Made by a program: the position numbers and the translations under genes
Source of the DNA: Anagrus nilaparvatae
Lineage: Eukaryota > Arthropoda > Insecta > Hymenoptera > Mymaridae
Assembly (NCBI GenBank): GCA_022575985.1
Contig: JAKSXM010000014.1
Location: forward strand, 28,148,001 to 28,212,000
DNA length: 64,000 nucleotides
Reading direction: 5' to 3'
Notes under the pieces: generated by a model
Seen by the model: only the letters and a program-made list of their open reading frames with translations
The model's database searches: none
What the model was told of the DNA's origin: nothing
Shown: piece after piece, positions 12,001 to 24,000 of the stretch
Layout: each line of letters begins with the position of its first letter
How positions within the stretch are numbered: position 1 is the first letter of the stretch

Positions 12001-15000
12001 ATAGAGGATAAGAGATAATGAACGGAAATTCAGGGGATTATAATTATTTTCTCGACTTTAAATTTTTTTTTATTAGTATTTCCTCACTGATATTTTTTTA
12101 TATATGGATTGATCCAGGTAATATTTTTTTTTTTTTGTATGTGACGATAAATTTTTTTTTGGAAAATGTGTTCAGTGATGATGTCATGTTTATAGATATT
12201 TTTGGAAAGAGTAGAAATTAAATAATTTTGATTTGTATTATATTTTATTCCGAACTGGGTATATAATATATTGACTTGAATCACTTAATTGAATAAACTT
12301 AATTTTGAAGTCTAACTAGATGAAAATTAACAGGAAATTAATTTTTTGAAATTTTTATTCTAGGCGAATTCGCCATAAAACTCAAAAATTAAATTTTTTA
12401 TTAGTTAAAAAATTCTATTTTTGCTGTTTTACAGTTATAGCATAAAAATATATCTGTGGCAATACCTTAGCAGTCAGAAAATTTTCTAATTGGATAAATT
12501 TTAACTAAAATTCAGAAGGGTTAAATCAGTATTTTTTAATTTTTGTATAGGTGATTGGTCTACAAAAAGGATCAAAATTCAAAAAATCAAAAAAAAAGCT
12601 TGATAAGGATAAAATCGCAGATAAAATATTTACAATTTCTGTATTGCTTATATTTTTAAAAATTTCATAATATTTGAATTTATTGAGGTCAAGAACCTCC
12701 AAAATTCAAAAAAATCAAAAAAACCTATGTCTGAGCTTAAATTTTTTCGAACCAAACTTAAAATAAAAAATACAATAAAATTAAAAATTTGTCACCTAGA
12801 ATTTATAAATCTAAAAAAAAAAAATTAAGTTAAAAAAAAAATGCATCGGTGCTACCTGGACCAATTCATATACATATATTTATATTAAAATGAAGATTAA
12901 ACATAAGAGAAGCGCGTATTACGACGAGTATATAAATATTACAGTGTATGTATAACAAAATAATAATTCTTCTTATCTCTTTTAGAAAAAGGAAAAAAAA
13001 AAAAAAAAAAAAAAAAATAAAGAAATCAATAATAAAAATAAAAGTTTTTTAGTCCTAGATGTTCGAAACTAGATCCCCTTTAAGCAGCTGCTTTATACAC
13101 ATAGGGCTGATGCGAGAGCAAAAACCGGAAGCTTTACGGCCATCTTGTTTGTACAGTTGCTATGGTTACTACACGCGGTATATATCCTTTCTAATATATA
13201 AAGAGAGAAAAATAAATACCGAAAATGAAAAACGCTGATCGTGCTGCAGCTGTTTGTTTTTACTTGACAATTTGGCGAATTTTTTCGAAATGAAATAATA
13301 TATCATGCACGTTTATTTTTATATATATTTTTATATACCCTAGACCGTTAGGCTTTTTTTTTTTTTTTATTTTATACATTTATACGCGCGTACCGGTTTT
13401 TCACTTACATCTGTCTCTTCGCATTATGCACGCAATTCGAATTATTATTATATTTATTATATACATTACCGAGTGCACGAATCGATTTTTTTATACTTTG
13501 TGTACATAATACACTTTTTATTTTTTATTTTCAAAAAAGAAAAAAAAATCGATATTCTTTGTGTTTTACTACTGTTTTAGTCATCTTTAAAAATAATGAT
13601 GATAATGTACAATATGAAAATTTTAACCAAAGCGGGTGAAAAACTTAAAAAGAAAAATATCACTGACTGAGTTTTACCCTGGTTTTACCCTTATTTTACG
13701 TATATATAAATATGGATATATATATATATATTTTGAAAAAAGTAAACGAGGGCAGCGGGCATCGTCCTGCCAGCTGCAAGGCGCTCAAGCGCAACAACAT
13801 TCGCAGGAAACGTTGTAAAATAAAAAAAAATAATTATTTAAAGCCGTTAATGTTAAAAAAAGGTTGTCTATATATACCATATGCCAAAGTGATTACCTAA
13901 ACTGCAACGAAAAACTATATATGAAATTTCCTATGTTTTATGTATTTAAAATTAATAAAAAAAAAAAAAAATTGTATTACAAAAAAATAACATTTGAATT
14001 TTAACATAAAGCGCCATCGTACTTTTTACATTTATAACTTTTTTATAGAACTCGCTTTTAGAAACTGTAGAAAATGCAGATTCCTGTAGTTAATTGTGCG
14101 AATTTTCTTTTTAGCTTCTTGCTGATAAACTCTGCAGTTGTATGCACTGGTGGCTTTTATCAGTAGACAATTATTTAAATTTCATATAATTTTTTGATAA
14201 AAGTCAAATTTTAAAATTTTGCACTTTAAATAATGTTCTGAAAAATTTAAGCCTAAAATTTAGAACTGTAAACAAGTATAATTGGCAAAAAGTTCTATAT
14301 TCAATATCAAGATCAAGCAAAAAATCTATTTGTTATTGTTTTGACACCTTTTGATGTCTCTCCTACAAACCTAGATTTCATAAGCAAAGTGTAAATCGTT
14401 TTGCACCCTCAGGTTTTATTCAAAGTTGAATTAAAACTTGGGGTATATTATAGTATCATGACCCCTCAAAATTGAGGGATATAACTTAGTAAGGGGTTGC
14501 ATGCAATTATCTTTGAAAACACTTTATTTAGAAAAAAAAAAAAATAATTTCAAAGAAAAATTTATACAGGTGAATGTACCTGAATGATTTTACAGATTTG
14601 TTGTGGTTAAACAAAATTAATAACGAGATGAAGGAGGTGCGTTGCTTGAACTGCTGTTAAAGATACGTGCAGTATTCTGCGGTAACTTTTACTATATCGG
14701 TAACTTTTACTATCAGTAACTTTTACTATCATGATAGTAAAAGTCACCGCAGGATTATTTACAAAACATATATACATGGACCACCCTCAGAGATTTGATG
14801 GGCCATTAATTTTCATTGTTTTGATATGCTTATGAAAGAAACTTGTATTTAAAAATTTATTAGACTATCTGTATTATACTCTAAATCTACCTAATGATAT
14901 AAAATAAGTGGCAAAAAAGTTTTCGAAAAAAATTATGCCAACTTAAGGCACTTACTTCATCGAATTCCTTTAAAATTATTAGCCATAAGGCGTACCATAA

Positions 15001-18000
15001 GGATAGATAATTAAAAATGTAAAAAACTTTCTTAAAAACCGGCGAAATATCTGAAATTCTCTTTAAATTGCATGCTCTTAGATTCTTAAATCTTATATAA
15101 TCATTTGTATTTAAGCTGAAAAGAAAGGAATAGTTTATTATACTTGACCTTTGAATTTAATTCCATAAATAAGCACTGTGACCTTAAACTTATAATATTG
15201 GTCCCCTGAGGTATAGGTCGATACTTTTAAAAGGAATAAATGCTAGAGGGATAACAATGAACTAACAATGGGATCCTTTAAGAATACACTTGAATCAATA
15301 GCTATCTTAAGAGTCGATACTATTCTTTGTTGACAATATCTGTTTTTAAAATGTATCTTTAAAATAAATATCTGAACAAATAATAAACTTTAAAGAAAAA
15401 AGTGTTACTTTATAACTGTTTTGTAACTTTAGATTAGGGATTTACTCGTAGAAAATTAGGTGCATAGATGCAGAAAAGCTCCCTAAACAAATAAAATAAT
15501 CTTTGTTTAAATTTTTTTGCATATTTTTGAAGTGATTCAAAATTTTTCGACCAATCAATTAACGAAAATTTGATACTTTAATTAAAAAGTTATCTGAGAT
15601 TTTTGAAAGTCACGGATTATAGTTTGTAAAACAACAGTCATTTTTCAGAACTTTGGAACCTGAAATTATATATAATAATATTTTTACATAATTACACTAT
15701 TTCATTGGTTTGTTCAACATCTAAGATTATTTCTAAGTAAAAATAAGATACTATTGAGTTATATAGTAAATTGAAAAATTTTTTGGCATATCAATTCAAG
15801 TAGAATATATCAAATATATATTAACGTGTTGGATGCAGTTTTTGAAATTAAATATATTTTTGAGTTTGCTGCCCAGAATCAAAATTTAAAAAAATTAACT
15901 TAAATTTTCAAAATCTTATTTTTGGTATAAATACATCCTTATTTACCGAATTAGTTAGTTTAAAAATTTTAAAATATAGCCGAGACTAACTTATGCATGT
16001 ATGTGTACATATATATAATATCTACATATAAAATATATTTTTATTATAGATAATTTACAAACGGAAACAACTTTTCGAAATTTGAACTTGTAATCCTTTA
16101 TTAAAATAATACTGGAAGGTTATAAATTTATTACAAGATCTATTAAGCTTAACAAGGGCAATTGACAATTATATACATATAAAGCCTTGATTTTATACAC
16201 ATACTATCGGTTTGAAAAAGATGTGAACCTCTCGTTTTTTGTTAATATTTTGGGTAAAAATAGAGATATTTTAATTAAACAAATTTTTTTTGAAAATTTG
16301 ACCATATTTTTACAATTTTACCAAAGGAATATAGTTCAACTTTATTAGTTTCTGTTTTATTGCAAATATAAGTCAAAAAACGAGAATTTTTTGAAATTTT
16401 TTTTCACTCCGCTACTTTGGACCTCAAAAAAGTGTCAAAAAAATCATTTTTTTCTGGCCAAATTTTTACCACTGATAATCTGACTCTTTATATACACGTT
16501 GCTGTTTTAAAAATTTGAAAATATTAATTTGCAAATTTTCTGTGACCTTTGAAAGAGGAGACCTCTATCTCAGCAACAAATTGTTCGATTGGCTTCATTT
16601 TTTTTTTAATGGATAGGTTTTGATTTGTATATTACAAATTTATAATTGATTAAAATAGCGAATTTCTAGTTTTAGAGCTAAAGCAAAAAGAATCATGGCA
16701 CAGGTGCAAAACTGTGCATCTATTGTTTCTAAAAAACTTTTCACACCTTCCCGCTGTTTCAAACTCCAAGAGGTAGAAAAAAAATATTTCTATTGTTTCA
16801 GAGTTTGAATATAAATTATCCTGCTTTTTAAGACATTAACATCTGGTAAAAATATAGGAAAAAAAATTTCAATTTTCAGAAAAGTATTCAATTTTTATAA
16901 ATATTGTAAATTTATTGATTCACCTGATCACAAAGAAATTTGAATCGCAAAAATTGGCCAATAATTGGCTTCAATAGAGCATAAAGTAAAAATAGGTATC
17001 GATTTTTATTTTGCTTATATCAGGGTTATTTTTTGGCCGATTTTCGCAATTCAAACTGCACGTTAATCAGTTTTTTAATTATACTAAGTTTTGAAGAAAA
17101 AAAAATCTTTTTTAAAAAAATTTGCAAAAATTCCGAAGAATTGAGAAATAAAGAAATTTTAATAGACACCATACTGCGAGAGGTGAAAAAGACTGAAAAA
17201 AAAAAAATAATAATAAGAATTAATAATTGTACTTTTTTCCGCGGGGTGCCTCAAAATTTTCTTTTGTTTATTTGATCTTTAAAATTTTTTTTTAGTTTTT
17301 GCAATTTTTTAAAAAAAGATTTTTTTTGCTTTAAAACTTAGTATACTTAAAAAACTGATTAATGTGCAGTTTGAATTGCGAAAATCGGCCAAAAAATAAC
17401 CCTGATATCAGCGAAATAAAAATTGATACCTATTTTTACTTTGTGCTCTATTGAAGTCAATTATTGGCCGATTTTTGCGATTCAAAGTTCTTTGAGATCA
17501 GGTGAATCAATAAATTTACAATATTTATAAAAATTGAATACTTTTCTGAAAATTGAAATTTTTTTTCCTATATTTTTACCAGATGTTAATGTCTTAAAAA
17601 GCATGATAATTTATATTCAAACTCTGAAACAATAGAAATATTTTTTTTCTACCTCTTGGAGTTTGAAACAGCGGGAAGGTGTGAAAAGTTTTTTAGAAAC
17701 AATAGATGCACAGGTTAGCACCTGTGCCATGATTCTTTTCGCTTTAGCTCTAAAACTAGAAATTCGCTATTTTAATCAATTATAAATTTGTAATATACAA
17801 ATCAAAACCTATCCATTAAAAAAAAAATGAAGCCAATCGAACAATTTGTTGCTGAGATAGAGGTCTCCTCTTTCAAAGGTCACAGAAAATTTGCAAATTA
17901 ATATTTTCAAATTTTTAAAACAGCAACGTGTATATAAAGAGTCAGATTATCAGTGGTAAAAATTTGGCCAGAAAAAAATGATTTTTTTGACACTTTTTTG

Positions 18001-21000
18001 AGGTCCAAAGTAGCAGAGTGAAAAAAAATTTCAAAAAATTCTTGTTTTTTGACTTATATTTGCAATAAAACAGAAACTAATAAAGTTGAACTATATTCCT
18101 TTGGTAAAATTGTAAAAATATGGTCAAATTTTCAAAAAAAATTTGTTTAATTAAAATATCTCTATTTTTACCCAAAATATTAACAAAAAACGAGAGGTTC
18201 ACATCTTTTTCAAACCGATAGTATACACATACATATTAGCCTGGCAGTTCTCCTGGCCACTATTTTAAATATTGGTTTTCATATTTGATTATAGAATTAG
18301 ATTAGACACCATTTAGTAACAAATTTTTAAATCCCTAGAATTTTCTCCGTTGATAACAAGATTAGTTTTCGATTTAAAATTTAAGGAGTTCTGCTATACT
18401 GATAAAAATAATTTCAGTTTTATTCGACGTTACCGAAGGTATTACATATACATTAAAGTGTTTTTAGGGCTCTATTACCTGTTGTAGCATTCGGGAAAAT
18501 GTCACGTACCACCTGGACCAATTTACAAAGAATTTACATAGCATACAGTTATAAGGGAAACGCCTTAAAATGTTATCCGGGGCGGACAAAATGTGCCACT
18601 TGATATTTAGCAGCTTTGATTTTCACAGAAATTGGAACCTTAAAATCTTTTTAGATTCAAAAACTTATCAGTATATCACTTTTTAAGTCAAATTTATTCT
18701 ACAACCCTTCAGATAATATATAAGGATTGGACATTCAAAAACAAACGATTTTAGATCTATTTTCCGGACAAATCGTGCCAATTTGATAAAAAAGCTTATT
18801 ATTCATAAAATAATTATTATTTTTAACTCAAAATTTTTACCTAAGGGTTTTTGAGATAACTTAATTTTAAAATCAACATAAAAAAGTTGTAGCATTGAAT
18901 ATAAAGGCTAAAACCCTATAAAAATTTAGCATTACCATTAAATATAATTAAATTTTCGCTTTTTCAATCTCAAATTATAGACCCTTATAATAGGCACTTA
19001 TTAAAACTTACAATCATTTTATGTAAATTTTTGAATTTACTAACCTCCAAAATCTCTAGATATAAATTTTAAACGCTTTATTCGTAAAATAAGCCTAAAC
19101 TTTCATTTTTTAGGTACTGAACCTTTCATATATATTTTCTGAAGAATTAAAGTTTAAAATTTACTACAAAACTGGAACACTGAGTATTTGGGATACTTTT
19201 TTTAGTCCTAAAACGATTGCTAGATTCAAAATTCTATGAAAATTAAAGTTGTTAAATATCAAGTAACATATTTTGTCCATTCCGGCATTAATGGGTTAAA
19301 TTGTAATACTTTTTAAAAAAAGTTGCAATTTGCTAAATTATTTTAAAAAACGCTTTCACACCTTCGAGAAATCGGTATATATATATCTGATGTATATATA
19401 ATATACTGAGTGATTCTTTGTAATATTTATTAAAAATAATGTAGGTATTGTGTTAATGGGTCTTTGAACCAAAATCTGCTTTTTTGGGCAACAGTATCAG
19501 GGTTAAGAATATGTTATTGTTTAATCTCAAAATCCCTAGGTACTGCCGCCAAAAGGTCAATAAGCAGATAAAAATTGTATTACTTCTGATGGTACCAAAC
19601 ATTTGGCCAGTGGCGAATCCAAAAAAGTATCTCAGGGGTGGTGATGTAGTTAAATCTTATATTTTCTCAAAAAAATTGTTAAATTAAATTTCAGAAACAG
19701 CAAAACAGTAAATTTTTTAAGCTCGCCTGTACCGCCAACCTCTGGATCCACCACAGCATTTGCCCATATAAGAGCCCATGCATTTGGAGACAGTTATTAT
19801 AATTGATCTACTCATTGTCAGCTTTAATTTTAAAAATCTTATTTTTTTGCAAAATAGCACCCAATTTCAGTTAGCAATAAAGTACTAAAGCTTTTCTTTT
19901 AAATAACTGACTGTCTAATATATTTACAAGCTTAATTACCCTAAGATACAGCAATAAACAAAAAAATTATAAATTACTCTTTAAATTTAAGATTAATCTG
20001 TAAAAAACGACTGCATAAACGTTATAATTTTATAAAATTGTACATTTTTTTGTTTTAGCATCTTTATCATTTACAAACCGGTGATGGTACATACAGAGAA
20101 GGCAGAGGCAGAGGACGAGGAAAAGGCACAACTAGGGTAAATAAAAAAAAAAATTTTATATTTATTTTATAAATAATTTTTCGTATATATATATAGTAGT
20201 ATGATTATAAAAACACACAAGGCGCTATATTGATCGCAAACTTGTATGCGCCTGACAATTCGCGCTTATATACCCCGCCATCTTTTAAAATTTTCCCACC
20301 TATATTTATATATAATATTAAAACCCACCCCTTCTTTTATATATATACAGCTTCAATAATATTATAGATGCCTGGTGCTTACATTTTTTTTTATTACAGT
20401 TTTAATAATTAAATTTTTTTTCTCCCCCTAGAGACTCTCTCTCTGATAAATTTATTTTTTAATACAGAAATTTGCTCTTTTTTTATACTTTTTTTTTTTC
20501 AAATATATGTTACAATTTTATTTATAAAAAAAAAAGAATATAATTTCATTAAAATTTATATGTGTAAGGTTTCGTATTAAGTTGCTTTAAATACATGGAA
20601 AACTTATGTAATCCTGCTGAAATAAAAGTTGCAAAAAAAATTTAAGTTAATTTTATGCACAGGATAATTCTAATTTAAAAAATAATTAAATTTAAAATTA
20701 GTTCGTCTGCTAAACGTAAATTAAATAATTAAAAAAGCTCCTAAAAATAAAAATTTTATTTTCGTTGCAAACGTCCCATTTGTACGTTTTTTTTTATACA
20801 TCTGATAAGATAAAAGAAAAAGAAAAATGATGTAGTAGATTTTATCTTTGTAATGTTTTGGTTGTTCAAAGGAGTTTTTCCAGCAACTTGTTGCAGAGAA
20901 TAGTACTTGACAAAACGATTGAAGTATTTTGCCTTTGACATTAAACTTTCCTTTTTGATTTTATTTCTTTAAAAAAAAATTTTTTATTGTTTTTTTTTTC

Positions 21001-24000
21001 TTTGCTTTGAAGGACTTAAACACTTTCATTTAATTTGTTTTTTTTCTTTCATAATTTGCAAAAAAATAATTTCAGTAATTTTGATACAATTTTTCTAAAA
21101 AAAAATCAATTTATTCCCCTGAATTTTAATATAAAACTAGGAAGAGTTTTTTTTATACATGCAAAAAAATAAAATAATAATAATATTTAAAATTTAGGAG
21201 AAAAAAAATGAAACGAAAAAAAAAACGCGAAAAAAAAAGTTAAGAGGGAGAAGAATATAAACGATAAAGAGGAGAAGTTAGAGTAGGAGGCCGGTGAACT
21301 ACTCCGGCCGGCGAACTAAAACTCTTTGCAACAAACTAGCATCAAAACCATTGAATCTCAATTCCACTGTGTTTTATATTCCGCGGTTTTAAATTGTTTA
21401 CTTCTTGTGTAACAAAATTGAATAAAGCAAAGAAAAAAATAAATCAGTTTTATTTCAAAAAAGTTATTCAAATAGTAAAAATAGTTTGAATTTAAAATAA
21501 AAATATAAAAAATTTTTTATTATACATTTTTTTTTTGATAAGAAAATTGATAAGAAAAATGTTGTTTAATCAAGAGGTGGGTGTGGCGTGCGCGCGCGAC
21601 TTACCGACTGAAATAGGTTCTATGACCGCGGTAGTAAAACTAAACTAACTAGTATATATCGCGAGACCATAATAATTGTAAGCAAGCAACAAAAAAAAAA
21701 AACTTTTTTTTAAATAAATAGAAAAATTATTCATTTTCAATGAAAATAAAGAAGGTAAGTTTAATACATAAAAATGAAATATCAATCCTGAAACTATAGA
21801 AATTGTCTTATAACTTCTTTAGTGTAGAATATTTTAACTTACAAGCTTCTCGCACGCCCTCGTTGTTTTTTATATTGTCATTATTTTACTTTATTATAAT
21901 TATTATTATTATTGTTATCATTACTATTATCATTATTATGAAATATATACCTATAAAAGATTTAAAAGTTTCAACTTAAACAAATACGATATTTAAATTA
22001 TTTTGCAACTAAAATCCAACACGTGACAATTTGTTTATTTACAAAAGGATTCAAAATTTTAAATAAATAAAATTTCCCGGGTAAAAAAAATTTTTTTTTT
22101 TAAATTAAATTATTGGATACTTTATTGAAAATATTTATTATAGTGCAATATATTATGATTTATTAAAAATGATTGGCATATAAAAGAAAAAAATTTTTTT
22201 TATATTTTATTACTTTAAAAAACTTGGCTATGTACTATTATTATTATTTTATTATATATTGTGTATACTGTACATATTAAAAAAAAAAAAACTTTTATAT
22301 GAAATGAAATATTAAAGTATAAAAATGCAGGTATAATTTTTTTTTTAGATTATATAAGAAAAAAAAAATAATGAAAAATTTTTTTTATTATATGTATAAA
22401 AATTTAATATTTTTTATGATACATGAATGCAATTTTATTTGAGTAATTTAAAATATTTTTTTTCCCACAATTTCAGAGTTACAGAAAAATCAACCGACAA
22501 ATAAGTACTCCTGATACAGCCGCTCCTGGTCTTGGTAGCCCCCAAGCAAATATTCCTGTATTAAATAATCATCACCAACAGCAGCAGCAACAACAGCAAC
22601 AACAACAGCATCAACAGCAGCAGCAACAACAACAGGTACAACAACAACAGCCGTTACAAACGCAGCAACAGCAGCAACAACAACAAACGCAACAACAAGC
22701 ACAGATACACGGAACAGATCCTATGCAGCAAACCAAGGAAGCACTCAACTCTCCGGTTCAGCAACAAACCACCGTTCCTTTGAGAAACGGAAGCGCTGGA
22801 CCGCCAGTTGTTCCGATGGTAAGCTCTTTTATTTTTTAAATAATAAAAATTCAAGTTCAAAAAGTCGGTGCTTTTTGTAAGCGGCGCGAGAGTAGCGGGG
22901 TGATATTGATTTGTTGGGAGGGCGGTAACTCGCGCCTATCCCTTCTTTCTCGAATGAGCATTCAAGTCCAACTCGTAAAGAGCTTTTTGATAAGACATTC
23001 AACAGCCTCCCTAAGGATAGTTTTGCAGGACATTGCCGTAGGTCAAAACTATGAAACATCTTTTGATGACTTGTTTTTATTTTACAGTCGCCAGGCGTGT
23101 TACCGTTTTATGGCGATGCGGGAACTGGTTTCCGAACTACCACCAGTGGTTTCGGAAATACAGTTTGGCAACAAGGAGTAGCGGTTGAATCTGCACCAAA
23201 TGCTTGGCCTCCACAACAATTCATTCAACAAATAGCCGCTCCTAATCAAATTGAGGAGCTTAGGTATCATCCACAATACAGTACAACAACAGCTTACCAT
23301 CCACAGACAGGTAAGTCAAACAAAAATTTTTTTCATCATTAAAAACGCTGCTTAGGCTATTTTTAACTTTAAGCTTTGTATTTTTAGTAACGTATCAGCA
23401 ACAAGCGTTTATAACGACGGACCAGTCAGCCTTTCAAAGAGCAACTCCTGGTGCGACACAAACTCAGTATGCAGTTGCCGGGAATCAAACTTCAGGGCAA
23501 ACTGTTGTGAGACCTATTAATGGTCAATTCATTGAGCCTACTATTATAACTGCTTCCGGACAGCCTTTAAGCTACGAGAGGCAGGAATACGTCAATGGTT
23601 ATCAGCAGCAGGTTAGCTGCCGAACAATCAATCTCTCTGATTTCTAAGTTAATATTCATATATTCATTCGTATTTTGTCGTAGACAGTTGTTTGGTGTGT
23701 TTGCCTTTTATTGAATAAAGGAAAAAACAAACTATTAGAGTATATCCTAGGACGACATTTTTCATTATTCCTTTATAATTTTTTTACTGTCTTATATCTT
23801 TCATCCTGATTTTCTTTTTTACTTCTTGACTATATTATACTACTCTTCTCCATACAATTGTTCGATAAAATTCGAATGTTTAGAATTTTGAGAATTAAGC
23901 CTTCAGACTAAATATTTGAGTCTGTCGGCAATAAAAATTCAAAGTTTACTATTTGCATGTAATTGCGCATTTTTGAAAAGCTATTTCTTTTAAATTTTAA

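Larger units (their letters stand above)
3062..20058 (+). other. 17-kb Tet intron 1 with transposon remnants
   Basis: AT-rich intron between the CXXC exon and the next coding exon. It holds a diverged tandem block (about 8540-9240), a MITE (9389-9578), fold-backs at 9843-10561, 16204-18221 and 18575-19290, a small hairpin (14677-14752), a GC-rich island (13741-13816) and a possible internal promoter (about 13080-13480). The stretches 3100-8500, 10570-13000 and 14800-16200 show only AT-rich low-complexity sequence to me. All short open frames here look like chance. Confidence 0.8.

Noticed and set aside
17033..17275. 80-codon ORF in the spacer and arm of fold-back 2
   Set aside because: Lys/Ile/Phe-rich, created by A/T runs; part of it lies in an arm whose complement occurs again at the other side. 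No transposase motif.
22490..22860. Minus-strand Val/Ala- and Leu-rich ORFs
   Set aside because: Antisense shadows of the CAG/CAA polyglutamine exon of Tet.
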